52,585 bases of DNA from assembly GCA_947373185.1 (NCBI GenBank), contig CANBWP010000019.1, forward strand, positions 1 through 52,585, read 5' to 3'. The notes beneath the pieces are model-generated. The model was not told where the DNA came from. It was given only the letters and a program-made list of their open reading frames with translations, and did no database searches. Both the position numbers and the translations under genes were made by a program. Below are positions 19,152 through 28,124 of the stretch, in pieces. The DNA comes from Comamonadaceae bacterium (GTDB lineage Bacteria > Pseudomonadota > Gammaproteobacteria > Burkholderiales > Burkholderiaceae_C). Numbering within the stretch: the first letter of the stretch is position 1; every line of letters begins with the position of its first letter.

Positions 19152-22100
19152 ATGTTTGTTCATTTGCGCCTTCACACCGAGTTTTCCATTGTCGATTCCA
19201 CCTGTCGCATTGACGATGTGGTGGAGGCGGCGGCAGACGATCAGCAACCTGCGCTGGCCATCACCGATCTGAGCAATTTGTTTGGCGCCATCAAGTTCTA
19301 CAAGGCCGCGCGCGGCAAGGGTGTGCAGCCCATTTTGGGCGCAGAAATTTTCTTGGAAGGTTTGGGTGCTGATCCGCTGGCTTTGTCGCGGGTCATGGTG
19401 TTGGTGCAAAGTCCTCAGGGCTATTTAAATCTGTCTGAATTGCTGGCGCGTGCTTGGACCCAAAACATGGTCAAGACCAACGCCGTGGTCAAACTGGCGT
19501 GGCTGCAAGAATTGTCAGAAGGCCTGATGATGTTGTCGGGCGCGCAAGCTGGACCGGTGGGACAGGCCTTGGTGCAAGGTGATACATCGCGCGCTGCCGA
19601 AATTGCATTGCAGTTGGCGTCCATTTTCACGCACCGGTTTTATTTGGAAATTCAACGCGCGGGTCGGCCAGAAGACAATGCCCATGTGGTGGCGGCTGTC
19701 AAGTTGGCCTCGCGTTTGAGCTTGCCCGTGGTGGCCACGCACCCTGTTCAGTTTTTGACGCAAGACGACTACGAATCGCACGAAGCCCGGGTGTGCATTT
19801 CTGAAGGTGAAATTTTGGGCAATCAGCGCCGTGTTCGCAAGTTCACGCGCGACCAGTACTTCAAGTCGTCTGCCGAAATGCAGGCGCTGTTTGCCGATGT
19901 GCCCAGCGCTTTGGCCAACTCGGTTGAAATTGCCAAGCGCTGTAATTTGTCATTGGTGTTGGGCAAGCCGCAATTGCCCAACTACCCCACGCCCATCACC
20001 GATGGCAAGCCGATGCCCATCGAGGATTATTTCCGCTTGTTGTCGGTGCAAGGTTTGGAAGAACGACTGGCCCACTTGTACCCAGATGTTGCCAAGCGCG
20101 AGACCGAGCGCCCACGCTATGCAGAGCGTTTGGAGTTTGAGATCAACACCATTTTGAAGATGGGTTTCCCGGGTTACTTTCTGATCGTGGGTGACTTCAT
20201 CAACTGGGCTAAAAACAATGGCTGTCCCGTGGGCCCAGGCCGCGGTTCGGGTGCAGGCTCTTTGGTGGCCTATGCCCTCAAAATTACCGACCTGGATCCG
20301 CTGCAATACAACTTGCTGTTTGAACGGTTCTTGAACCCCGAGCGGGTGTCCATGCCCGACTTTGACATTGACTTTTGCCAGACCAATCGCGACCGCGTGA
20401 TTGACTATGTGAAAGACAAATACGGCCGTGATGCGGTCAGCCAGATTGCCACTTTCGGCACCATGGCCGCACGTGCCGCCATCCGTGACGTGGGCCGGGT
20501 GTTAGACATGAGCTACATGTTCTGCGACGGCATCAGCAAGCTCATTCCCAACAAACCAGGCCAGCACATCACCATCGATGGTGCCATCAAGGCCGAGCCT
20601 ATTTTGGCGGAGCGCTTGGACAAAGAGGACGAGGTCAAAACCTTGTTGGCGCTGGCGCAAAAACTCGAAGGCATGACCCGCAACGTGGGCATGCACGCCG
20701 GAGGTGTCCTGATTGCGCCTGGCAAGCTGACTGATTTCTGTCCTTTGTACCAACAGCCTGGCAGCACATCTGCGGTGAGTCAGTACGACAAAGACGACGT
20801 GGAAGCCATTGGTTTGGTGAAGTTTGACTTCTTGGGCTTGGCCACCTTGACCATTTTGGAAGTAGCGCGCGAGATGATCGTGAAGCGCCACAAGGGCCAA
20901 GAAAAGTTCGCCTTTGAAAACATTCCGCTGGACGACGCCGCCACTTATCAACTTTTTGCAGACGGTCGCACCGAGTCTGTGTTCCAGTTTGAAAGTCGCG
21001 GCATGCAGGGCATGTTGAAGGACGCACGTCCAACACGCCTTGAGGATTTGATTGCCCTCAACGCCTTGTACCGCCCCGGCCCGATGGATTTGATTCCCAG
21101 TTTTGTGGCGCGTAAACATGGCCGTGAAGTGGTGGAGTACCCGCACCCCTTGGTTGAACAAGTGCTGTCCGAAACATACGGCATCATGGTGTACCAAGAG
21201 CAGGTGATGCAAACCGCGCAGGTTCTGGGCGGTTACAGCTTGGGCGGCGCCGACTTGCTGCGCCGGGCCATGGGTAAGAAAAAAGCCGAAGAGATGGCTG
21301 AGCACCGCGCCATTTTCCGCAAAGGCGCAGAAGCCAATGGTTTGTCGGAAACCAAAGCCGACGAAGTGTTCGACTTGATGGAAAAGTTTGCAGGCTATGG
21401 TTTTAACAAATCACACGCCGCAGCGTATTCCTTGTTGGCGTACCACACCGGTTGGTTGAAGGTCCATTTCACGGCGGAGTTTTTCTGCGCCAATATGACC
21501 ATTGAAATGGACGATACCGACAAGCTCAAAGTCTTGTACGAAGACGCCCTGAAATTTGGCATGAGCTTTGATCCGCCTGACGTCAACCGCGGTACACACC
21601 GCTTTGAACCCGTGTCTGACAAAGTCATACGTTACGGTTTGGGCGCCATCAAGGGCACCGGCCAACAAGCCATTGACGCCATTGTCAAAGCCCGTGAAGA
21701 GGGGGGGGCTTTCACCAGCTTGTTTGATTTCTGTGTGCGTGTCGACCGCAGCCGCTTGAACAAACGCACAGTGGAAGCCTTGGTCAAAGCGGGTGCCTTT
21801 GATTCTTTGCAACGCAACCGCGCGTCTTTGGCCGCTTCGATTGACCGCGCCTTTGACTTCTCAACCGCCACGGCAGCCAACGCCAATCAGGGCGGTTTGT
21901 TTGACATGATGGGCGATGATGCGCACGGCTCCAGCACCCAAGAGCCCGATTTGGTGGACATGCTGCCCTGGGGCATTAAAGAACAACTCACCAACGAAAA
22001 AACAGCCGTTGGCTTTTATTTGTCAGGTCATTTGTTTGATGCCGTAGAGCGTGAAGTACGCCTCTTTGCCAAGCGCAAAATTGACGACCTGATTGACAGC

Positions 22101-22640
22101 CGCGAGCCACAATTGTTGGCTGGTATTGTCAGTGACTTGCGCATCATCAATGGCCAGCGTGGCAAGTTGGCCATCTTCAAGCTGGACGACAAGAGTGCAG
22201 TGATGGAGGCCACGGCCGACGAAGCCATGATCAATGCCAACCGCCATTTGCTCAAAGACGATGAATTGGTCATTGTGATGGCCAAGATGCAAGCCGACCG
22301 GTTCTCGGGCGGCTACCGTTTGTCGATTCAGCAAGTGTGGGATTTGCCTTCTGCGCGTTGCCGCTTTGGCAAGTTCTTGCGCGTGGCGGTCAATGGCCGC
22401 GCGCCAGAGATTGCCCGTTTGGTGAAAGACTTCCCGCCGCAACGAGAAATGACAGAACAAGGCGAGTTGCTCAGAGGCTTGCCCGTGCGCTTGAAACTAG
22501 AGCGAAGAGCAGACCACGTAGCGGCCGCCGCTGAGTTGATGTTGGGTGAACAAGCCAAATTCTTCCCAAGCGACGCAGCCCTCTCCAGCTGGATTGCCCA
22601 AGCCGATCAAGGGAAAGCAGAGATCGTCTACGAAATTTAA
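19152..22640 (+). CDS. dnaE: DNA polymerase III alpha subunit
   Basis: This is the catalytic subunit of the replicative polymerase, 1162 residues. The N-terminal PHP domain starts FVHLRLHTEFS. The polymerase active-site aspartates are D403 and D405 (and D407) in PDFDIDF. The glycine-rich GPGRGSGAGSLVAYAL precedes it, and finger, helix-hairpin-helix and OB-fold regions follow to the C-terminus. The start MFVHLRLHTEFSIVDST is as in betaproteobacterial relatives. The TAA stop (22638-22640) lies inside a large inverted repeat that separates it from convergent tolA. Confidence 0.98.
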   Translation: MFVHLRLHTEFSIVDSTCRIDDVVEAAADDQQPALAITDLSNLFGAIKFYKAARGKGVQPILGAEIFLEGLGADPLALSRVMVLVQSPQGYLNLSELLARAWTQNMVKTNAVVKLAWLQELSEGLMMLSGAQAGPVGQALVQGDTSRAAEIALQLASIFTHRFYLEIQRAGRPEDNAHVVAAVKLASRLSLPVVATHPVQFLTQDDYESHEARVCISEGEILGNQRRVRKFTRDQYFKSSAEMQALFADVPSALANSVEIAKRCNLSLVLGKPQLPNYPTPITDGKPMPIEDYFRLLSVQGLEERLAHLYPDVAKRETERPRYAERLEFEINTILKMGFPGYFLIVGDFINWAKNNGCPVGPGRGSGAGSLVAYALKITDLDPLQYNLLFERFLNPERVSMPDFDIDFCQTNRDRVIDYVKDKYGRDAVSQIATFGTMAARAAIRDVGRVLDMSYMFCDGISKLIPNKPGQHITIDGAIKAEPILAERLDKEDEVKTLLALAQKLEGMTRNVGMHAGGVLIAPGKLTDFCPLYQQPGSTSAVSQYDKDDVEAIGLVKFDFLGLATLTILEVAREMIVKRHKGQEKFAFENIPLDDAATYQLFADGRTESVFQFESRGMQGMLKDARPTRLEDLIALNALYRPGPMDLIPSFVARKHGREVVEYPHPLVEQVLSETYGIMVYQEQVMQTAQVLGGYSLGGADLLRRAMGKKKAEEMAEHRAIFRKGAEANGLSETKADEVFDLMEKFAGYGFNKSHAAAYSLLAYHTGWLKVHFTAEFFCANMTIEMDDTDKLKVLYEDALKFGMSFDPPDVNRGTHRFEPVSDKVIRYGLGAIKGTGQQAIDAIVKAREEGGAFTSLFDFCVRVDRSRLNKRTVEALVKAGAFDSLQRNRASLAASIDRAFDFSTATAANANQGGLFDMMGDDAHGSSTQEPDLVDMLPWGIKEQLTNEKTAVGFYLSGHLFDAVEREVRLFAKRKIDDLIDSREPQLLAGIVSDLRIINGQRGKLAIFKLDDKSAVMEATADEAMINANRHLLKDDELVIVMAKMQADRFSGGYRLSIQQVWDLPSARCRFGKFLRVAVNGRAPEIARLVKDFPPQREMTEQGELLRGLPVRLKLERRADHVAAAAELMLGEQAKFFPSDAALSSWIAQADQGKAEIVYEI

Positions 22641-22697
22641 TTGGGGTCAGGTCAACATTAATTTCCAAATTAATGTTGATCTGACCCCAATTAAATT
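22634..22697. repeat. REP-like 31-bp inverted repeat between dnaE and tolA
   Basis: Arms 22634-22664 and 22667-22697 are complementary over 31 bases with one G-T wobble and a 2-base centre. Each arm contains AATTGGGGTCAG and TCAACATTAATT. The dnaE TAA (22638-22640) lies in the left arm and the tolA TAA (22698-22696) ends the right arm. A transcript from either side would form a very long hairpin, so it can act as a two-way terminator or mRNA end. A decayed copy lies at 2115-2160. Confidence 0.9.
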
Positions 22698-23637
22698 AAT
22701 CTTTGGGGCGGAAGCTGATTTCTAGAAGAGACGGTACGCGTCCGTCTTCATCGCGGGGGAGGGTGGCGGTTTTGTCGATGGCCTTGAGCACGGCTTCGTC
22801 CCAAGCTTTGTTGCCGCTGCTGGACAAGAGTTTTCGGCTGAGGATGGTGCCATCGGGCGAGGTGCGCACCTCGACTTCAGCTTTGGGGTTGCCCGCCACA
22901 TCTTCTGTGAACGTGATGTTGGGCTTGATGCGCGCCCGGATGCGACCCGCATAACCTGCGGAGGGGCCAGACGATTTGAGGGCACTGCCTTTGGCATTCT
23001 CGTCTCCCGACGCGCCTGCCATGCCTGCCATTCGTTTCAAGTTTTCGTTGCGAAGTGCTGCAGCCCGTTTTTCATCGGCAGCTGCTTTTTTGGCGTCTTC
23101 TTTGGCCTTGGCGGCCGCCTCTTCTTTTTTCAGGGCCTCTTCTTTTTTCTTTTTCTCGAGTTCCTTGGCTTTTTCTTTCTCTTTCGCCTTTTCTTTTTCT
23201 TTGTCTAATTTTTCTTTCTCGAGTTTCTCTTTCTCAAGCTTCTTTTTCTTGTCTAACTCGGCGGCTTTTTTCTCCTCGAGTTTTTTCTTCTCTTTTTCCT
23301 TTTTCAGCGCAATGTCGGCGGCTTCCCGATCAGCTGCCGCACTGACCTTGGATGGGGCAGGGGGCACTGCTTTGGGCTCGACCTTTTTGACTGGCTCGGC
23401 AGGTTTGACAGGCTCCGGCGGGGTGGGCTCAGGCTCATTGGCTGCTGGGGCCGCTTCCATCGGCATGGCAGACCACAGTTCTGCCGTGGCCGATAAAGTC
23501 TGGGGCTCGGTCTTCCAATGAATGCCCCACGTCAGCGCTGCCAACAGCAACACGTGCATGAACAGGGCGAAGGACAGCGAGCGGCCGAATCCACCCACGG
23601 GTGGTGGCGCAAACTCGTTGTAGGCTGTGGCGTTCAT
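22696..23637 (-). CDS. tolA: TolA-like cell envelope protein
   Basis: TolA links the inner-membrane TolQR motor to Pal/TolB at the outer membrane. The 313 residues show a single N-terminal membrane segment (about residues 18-38), a proline/glutamate linker, a Lys/Glu/Ala-rich coiled coil from about residue 100 to 205, and a C-terminal TonB/TolA-type domain ending LLEISFRPKD. It is the last gene of the ybgC-tolQ-tolR-tolA run; tolB and pal are not downstream, where dnaE converges instead. The low-complexity coding stretch gives long antisense open frames that are not genes. Confidence 0.93.
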   Translation of the reverse strand: MNATAYNEFAPPPVGGFGRSLSFALFMHVLLLAALTWGIHWKTEPQTLSATAELWSAMPMEAAPAANEPEPTPPEPVKPAEPVKKVEPKAVPPAPSKVSAAADREAADIALKKEKEKKKLEEKKAAELDKKKKLEKEKLEKEKLDKEKEKAKEKEKAKELEKKKKEEALKKEEAAAKAKEDAKKAAADEKRAAALRNENLKRMAGMAGASGDENAKGSALKSSGPSAGYAGRIRARIKPNITFTEDVAGNPKAEVEVRTSPDGTILSRKLLSSSGNKAWDEAVLKAIDKTATLPRDEDGRVPSLLEISFRPKD

Positions 23638-23676
23638 GCAATGAATGGCAAGTCAGATGTCGCAAATGGTCCGAGA

Positions 23677-23704
23677 TCAAGGCGCCAATTTCAAGGCGCC
23701 AATT
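23677..23704. repeat. 14-bp exact tandem duplication at the tolR stop
   Basis: TCAAGGCGCCAATT occurs at 23677-23690 and again at 23691-23704. The second copy holds the last tolR codons and its stop (minus strand 23693-23691), so the first is a duplicated 3' end lying in the tolR-tolA gap. The GGCGCC core is itself palindromic. Confidence 0.9.
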
Positions 23705-24110
23705 GCACAGACAAACCCACACGCTGAATGCCAGCGCGCTGCAAAGTGTCCATGACCTTGACCACCATCTCGTATTTCACGTTGCGATCGGCGCTGATGA
23801 CCACTGCAGAGTTGGCCTGACCTGTTTGGGCCACGCGAACACTGTTGGCCAAATTGTCCAAGTTGATTGCTTGCGTCTTGCTGTCGTTCACCATTTCAAG
23901 GCTGTCGTCTTTCTGGACCACAATTTGAATCACTTGATCGGGTTGTTTGGCAGCTTTGCCCACGCTGGGCAAGTCCACCATGCTGGGCGTGATCATGGGC
24001 GCAGTGACCATGAAGATGATCAACAGCACCAACATCACATCGATGAAAGGCACCATGTTGATTTCATTGATGGTGCGACGACCCCGGCCGCGAGAGGAAA
24101 CAGCTGGCAT
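23691..24110 (-). CDS. tolR: TolR, ExbD/TolR family transport protein
   Basis: TolR forms with TolQ the proton-driven motor that energises TolA. The 139 residues have one membrane segment (VPFIDVMLVLLIIFMVTAPM, residues 20-39) whose Asp in FIDV is the conserved proton-carrying residue, then a periplasmic domain. ATG at 24110 is 18 bp after tolQ. A 14-bp duplication covers its stop and the following gap before tolA (53 bp). Confidence 0.95.
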   Translation of the reverse strand: MPAVSSRGRGRRTINEINMVPFIDVMLVLLIIFMVTAPMITPSMVDLPSVGKAAKQPDQVIQIVVQKDDSLEMVNDSKTQAINLDNLANSVRVAQTGQANSAVVISADRNVKYEMVVKVMDTLQRAGIQRVGLSVQLAP

Positions 24111-24128
24111 GCGTGTGCTCCCTGAAAA

Positions 24129-24854
24129 TCAGTGACCCGACGCCGAAGAACCCGCACCAGAAATGGGGCCAGCGCCGGCAGAGCCACCCAAACTTCTTTG
24201 CAAGATGTTGGAGAACTCTTCAATGAAAGTTTCCAGTTTGATGGCCACACGGTCAATGTCGCGTGCAAAACGGTTGTAGGCCACCACGGCAGGAATGGCT
24301 GAGAACAAACCAATGGCCGTGGCCACCAAGGCCTCGGCAATGCCTGGCGCCACCGTGGCCAGTGTCACTTGTTGCATGCTGGCCAAACCCGTAAAGGCGT
24401 GCATGATGCCCCACACGGTGCCAAACAAGCCCACATAAGGCGACACTGAACCGACCGAGGCCAAGAAAGCCAACTGCGATTCGGCAACGTCCATCTCGCG
24501 TTGAAAGCTGGCCCGCATGGCGCGGCGTGCGCCGTCCAACAAAGTGCCCGCGTCCGAAATGCGGCGCTCGCGCAGTTTTTGATATTCCCGCATGCCACTT
24601 GCGAAAATGCGTTCCATGGGACCGGCCAATTTGGCATTTTGCACGGCGGCAGAAAACAAATCGTTCAGGCTTGTGCCAGACCAAAATTGTTGCTCAAATT
24701 CTTCATTCAAAGTTTGAATTCGTTGGATGGCGGTCAGCTTGCGCACAATGGCTGCCCAGCTGGCGATGGAGATGCCCATGAGAATGAGCATGACCAATTG
24801 CACGACAAAGCTGGCGTGCAACACCAGCTGAAGGATGGACATGTCTTGGTTCAT
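24129..24854 (-). CDS. tolQ: TolQ, MotA/TolQ/ExbB proton channel protein
   Basis: This is the inner-membrane proton channel subunit of the Tol system, 241 residues with three membrane segments: about residues 15-37, 145-165 and 175-200 (GLFGTVWGIMHAF and GLFSAIPAVVAYN flank the last two). These are standard TolQ/ExbB motifs. The start overlaps the ybgC stop by 4 bp. It is part of the ribD-to-tolA run. Confidence 0.96.
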   Translation of the reverse strand: MNQDMSILQLVLHASFVVQLVMLILMGISIASWAAIVRKLTAIQRIQTLNEEFEQQFWSGTSLNDLFSAAVQNAKLAGPMERIFASGMREYQKLRERRISDAGTLLDGARRAMRASFQREMDVAESQLAFLASVGSVSPYVGLFGTVWGIMHAFTGLASMQQVTLATVAPGIAEALVATAIGLFSAIPAVVAYNRFARDIDRVAIKLETFIEEFSNILQRSLGGSAGAGPISGAGSSASGH

Positions 24855-25261
24855 TGAAGTGCTTCCAAAATCTTGGCCGGAATGCGGCCGGGTTTCATGG
24901 TGAGGCTGTCGACCCAGCCAATTCGTATCGTGCCTTCGGCCAACAGTTTGCGTTCACCGGCCAGCGTGAGCCAAGCTTGCTGGGCCAAGACCAAACTGGC
25001 GCGACCCGCTTCAACAGTGCAGGCAGTCACTTCCAGTAAATCGTCCAAACGTGCAGGCGAAAAATATTTGATGTGTGTTTCGCTCACGACAAACATGCCG
25101 CCCTTGTCCTCTTTGAGCGATTGCTGTTGAATGCCCAAAGCCCGCAGCCATTCGGTGCGGGCACGTTCGAAAAACTTCAAGTAGTTGGCGTAGAAGACAA
25201 TGCCGCCCGCGTCTGTGTCTTCCCAATAGATGCGAATGGGAAAGCGAAAGACTGGCTTCAT
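24851..25261 (-). CDS. ybgC: Tol-Pal system-associated acyl-CoA thioesterase YbgC
   Basis: This is a hot-dog thioesterase of 136 residues, the usual first gene of the tol-pal cluster. The active-site motif [17 protein letters not shown] (residues 12-28) contains the conserved Asp at D17, and [11 protein letters not shown] follows. It overlaps nusB upstream and tolQ downstream by 4 bp each. Its presence next to tolQRA supports the Tol assignment. Confidence 0.95.
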   Translation of the reverse strand: MKPVFRFPIRIYWEDTDAGGIVFYANYLKFFERARTEWLRALGIQQQSLKEDKGGMFVVSETHIKYFSPARLDDLLEVTACTVEAGRASLVLAQQAWLTLAGERKLLAEGTIRIGWVDSLTMKPGRIPAKILEALQ

Positions 25262-25791
25262 GCGCGTGCGCGGCCAGCCTGACGGTCGGCTTGAACTTCG
25301 TGGGGCCGCAGTTGCGGTGCCAAGCCTTCGAGCACGGCGTTCACATACTTGTGGCCGTCGGTGCCGCCAAATTCTTTGGCCAGCTCAATGCACTCATTCA
25401 AGCTGACGCGCCATGGCACATCGATGCAATGCTTCATCTCGAAAACGCCAATCCACATGGCGGCGCGTTCGATGGGCGAAATCTCAGCCATGCTGCGATC
25501 GAGCAAAGGCAAAATCAGTTTGTCCAGCTCGGTGGCCTGTTCAGCGCAACCGTACAAGAGCGCATCGTAGTGCGCCGAGTCGGCTTTGTGAAAACCAGAC
25601 AGATCGCGTGTGAAGACGTCAATGTCGGACGCTTCGTTCTTGCCCACGATCACTTGGTAGAGGGCTTGCAAGGCAAACTCGCGTGCACGGCTGCGTGCCG
25701 ATTTGCTGGCCGACTTGCCCGGCTTGCGGCTTGCTGCACTGGTCTTGTTCTCAGGGCTCTCGCCTGCTGCCGGATCTTGCATCTCGCTCAT
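25258..25791 (-). CDS. nusB: Transcription antitermination factor NusB
   Basis: NusB works with NusE/S10 on boxA of rRNA operons. The 177 residues have an N-terminal low-complexity extension (residues 1-32) before the conserved start [15 protein letters not shown]. The C-terminal region [24 protein letters not shown] is diagnostic. Overlaps of 4 bp with ribH (upstream) and ybgC (downstream) show tight coupling. The ribH-nusB pairing is common in bacteria. Confidence 0.96.
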   Translation of the reverse strand: MSEMQDPAAGESPENKTSAASRKPGKSASKSARSRAREFALQALYQVIVGKNEASDIDVFTRDLSGFHKADSAHYDALLYGCAEQATELDKLILPLLDRSMAEISPIERAAMWIGVFEMKHCIDVPWRVSLNECIELAKEFGGTDGHKYVNAVLEGLAPQLRPHEVQADRQAGRARA

Positions 25792-26282
25792 GCCAATTCC
25801 TCATCGTCCAGGTCATCGTCTTCAACCGACAAGTCTTCCAAGAGCATGGCCATTTCAACAGCGACGCGCGCAGCGTCACGACCTTTTTCTGTTTGACGGG
25901 CAATGGCCTGCTCCAAGTTCTCGGTGGTGAGAATGGCATTGGCAATGGGCACGTTGTAGTCAAGTGCGATGCGGCTGACGCCCGCGCCCGACTCGTTGGC
26001 TACCAATTCAAAATGATAGGTTTCGCCGCGAATGATGCAACCCAATGCGATCAGGGCGTCGTATTCGCCGCGCTCGGCCATGGCTTGGAGTGCAATGGGC
26101 ACTTCAAGGGCGCCAGGCACCAGCACGTGATCGATGTCATGCACGCCTAAGTCCTCTAACTCGCGGATGCAAGCTACGGCCAATGCGTTGGTGATGCCTT
26201 CGTTGAAGCGTGCCTGAACGATGCCGATGTGCAGGCCCAAGCCGTCTAACGATTCTTCAATACCTTTGTCTGCGCCTTGCAT
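25788..26282 (-). CDS. ribH: 6,7-dimethyl-8-ribityllumazine synthase
   Basis: RibH condenses the ribitylaminouracil and dihydroxybutanone phosphate to lumazine, the penultimate step of riboflavin synthesis, forming a capsid-like oligomer. The 164 residues include [10 protein letters not shown], the GALEVPIAL loop and [17 protein letters not shown]. The C-terminus is extended by an acidic tail (residues 150-164). It starts 2 bp after ribBA and overlaps nusB by 4 bp. Confidence 0.97.
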   Translation of the reverse strand: MQGADKGIEESLDGLGLHIGIVQARFNEGITNALAVACIRELEDLGVHDIDHVLVPGALEVPIALQAMAERGEYDALIALGCIIRGETYHFELVANESGAGVSRIALDYNVPIANAILTTENLEQAIARQTEKGRDAARVAVEMAMLLEDLSVEDDDLDDEELA

Positions 26283-26284
26283 GA

Positions 26285-27418
26285 TTATTCCTTTGGGATG
26301 TAGCCAGTCACTTCAACGCCATATCCGGCCATGCTGGGCATGCGTCGGGGTTGGCCCATGAGTTTCATTTTGTGAACGCCGCACTCGCGGACAATTTGCA
26401 CGCCCACTCCGTAGGTGCGCAAATCCATTTTGCTTCGGTTGGGGGCTTGGGCTGAGCGAGCGCGGCCTTCAAATTGGGCCAGCAGTTGTTCTGCACTTTC
26501 GCCACAATTGAGCAACACAGCGACGCCGACACCTTGCTTGTTGATGTAGTCCAAGCTGTTTTCCAAACTCCGTGAGTGCATGCTGCGACCCACTTCCAAA
26601 ACATCAAAAATGGACAGGGGTTCATGCACACGAACGGGCACCTCTGCATCGGCCGTCCATTTGCCTTTGACCAAGGCCAAATGCAAAGACTGGCTCGGTT
26701 TGTCTTTGAAAGCGTGCGCTGTGAATTCGCCGTGCGCTGTTTGCAAGACGCGCGTGCCCACTTTTTCGACCAATGATTCGGTGCGGCTGCGATATTCGAT
26801 GAGGTCGGCAATGGTGCCAATTTTGAGACCGTGCTCGGCTGCAAAAATTTGCAGGTCGGGCAAGCGCGCCATGGTGCCGTCGTCCTTCATGATTTCGCAA
26901 ATGACAGAGGAGGGGCTGCAACCGGCCATGCTGCCCAAGTCGCAGCCGGCTTCGGTGTGGCCTGCGCGCATCAGGACACCGCCATCGACCGCTTGAAGGG
27001 GAAACACGTGACCTGGCTGCACCAAGTCTTTGGCGCTGGCGCTGGCAGCCACGGCAGTTTTGACCGTCAAGGCGCGGTCAGCGGCGGAGATGCCGGTGGT
27101 GACGCCTTCTGCCGCTTCAATCGAGACGGTGAATGCGGTGCTGTAGACGGTGCCGTTGCTGACAGCCATGGGCGGCAACTTGAGGTGCTCGCAACGCTCC
27201 CGGGTGAGGGTGAGACAAATGAGGCCACGGCCAAAGCGGGCCATGAAGTTGATGGCCTCGGCCGTGACGTGGTCGGAGGCGATCAGCAAATCACCTTCGT
27301 TTTCACGGTCTTCGTCGTCCACCATGATGACGATGCGGCCCGCCCGCAATTCGGCAACGATGTCTTCAACAGGGGAAATTTGAACAGGCGTCAAAGGACG
27401 GCCAGAATTCGAGCTCAT
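26285..27418 (-). CDS. ribBA: 3,4-dihydroxy-2-butanone 4-phosphate synthase with degenerate RibA domain
   Basis: The N-terminal RibB domain (residues 15-205) makes dihydroxybutanone phosphate from ribulose 5-phosphate; it has the acidic loop [11 protein letters not shown], plus [11 protein letters not shown]. The C-terminal GTP cyclohydrolase II-like domain lacks the three zinc cysteines of active RibA: the region after [11 protein letters not shown] reads [12 protein letters not shown] with no Cys. So this domain is probably inactive in GTP cleavage, as in known RibBX-type fusions. ATG at 27418 (377 residues) is preferred over an upstream reading from 27514, because of AAAGAAG upstream and family fit. 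Confidence 0.9.
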   Translation of the reverse strand: MSSNSGRPLTPVQISPVEDIVAELRAGRIVIMVDDEDRENEGDLLIASDHVTAEAINFMARFGRGLICLTLTRERCEHLKLPPMAVSNGTVYSTAFTVSIEAAEGVTTGISAADRALTVKTAVAASASAKDLVQPGHVFPLQAVDGGVLMRAGHTEAGCDLGSMAGCSPSSVICEIMKDDGTMARLPDLQIFAAEHGLKIGTIADLIEYRSRTESLVEKVGTRVLQTAHGEFTAHAFKDKPSQSLHLALVKGKWTADAEVPVRVHEPLSIFDVLEVGRSMHSRSLENSLDYINKQGVGVAVLLNCGESAEQLLAQFEGRARSAQAPNRSKMDLRTYGVGVQIVRECGVHKMKLMGQPRRMPSMAGYGVEVTGYIPKE

Positions 27419-27428
27419 GTCACTTCTT

Positions 27429-28094
27429 TCAGAGTTGGGCCGCGGCTGAAAATGCCGAGGCCGCAGAGTTGGCCGATGCATCGTTGCTGAGCATGCGCTC
27501 GACATAACGTGCAATCAAATCGATTTCTAGATTGACCGAGCTGCCTTGCTGCAAGGTGCCCAGTGCCGTGTTTTCTACGGTGTGGGGAATGAGGTTGATG
27601 CTGAACTCGCAAGCTGAATTTGAATCTGCCACCTTGTTCACAGTCAGGCTGACGCCGTTGACGGTGATCGAGCCTTTGTAGGCCAAGTACTTGCCCATGC
27701 CCATGGGGGCTTGGATGCGCAACTCCCAGCTTTCACCCACCTGGGCAAAGTGCGTCACATGGCCAATGCCATCGACATGGCCGGAAACAATGTGGCCACC
27801 CAAACGGTCGTGGGCGCGCAAGGCTTTTTCCAAATTGACTTTGCCCAGTTGGTTCAAGCCACAGGTTTTGTCCAGCGATTCTGCCGAGATGTCGATGGTG
27901 AATTGGAGGGCGGCCACATCCAAGGAGGTGACCGTCATGCAAGCGCCGTTGATGGCAATGCTGTCGCCCAGGCCGACGTCATCCAGGTAGCCCGCGGGCA
28001 CCTCGAGAGTGAGTCGCTTGCCATGGCTTAAAGAGCTGCCCAGGTCGTGGAGGGCGGCGATACGCCCCACGCCGGTGATGATTCCGGTAAACAT
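27429..28094 (-). CDS. ribE: Riboflavin synthase, alpha chain
   Basis: This enzyme dismutates two lumazine molecules to riboflavin. The 221 residues contain two lumazine-binding repeats, starting MFTGIITGVGRI (residues 1-12) and again near residue 100 (GGHIVSGHVDGIG). The family motifs NGACMTV and NGVSLTV mark each half. The alanine-rich C-terminal tail is extra. The stop is 10 bp from ribBA, and ribD lies 30 bp upstream. Confidence 0.96.
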   Translation of the reverse strand: MFTGIITGVGRIAALHDLGSSLSHGKRLTLEVPAGYLDDVGLGDSIAINGACMTVTSLDVAALQFTIDISAESLDKTCGLNQLGKVNLEKALRAHDRLGGHIVSGHVDGIGHVTHFAQVGESWELRIQAPMGMGKYLAYKGSITVNGVSLTVNKVADSNSACEFSINLIPHTVENTALGTLQQGSSVNLEIDLIARYVERMLSNDASANSAASAFSAAAQL

Positions 28095-28124
28095 GGTGCG
28101 TATTTTCGCAGGGATTGGGGCTGT

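Noticed and set aside
19107..19409. N-terminal extension of trhO into dnaE antisense sequence
   Set aside because: Family proteins begin at the NNILNISSYKF segment, and the promoter signals lie just upstream of the GTG.
22634..22697. Insertion sequence or CRISPR-like unit
   Set aside because: There is a single palindrome only; no transposase, target duplication or regularly spaced repeats are nearby.
22976..23521. Plus-strand open frame (181 codons), very Ser/Phe-rich
   Set aside because: It is antisense to the Lys/Glu coiled coil of TolA, whose AAG/AAA/GAG codons read as CTT/TTT/CTC. No ribosome site or family features.
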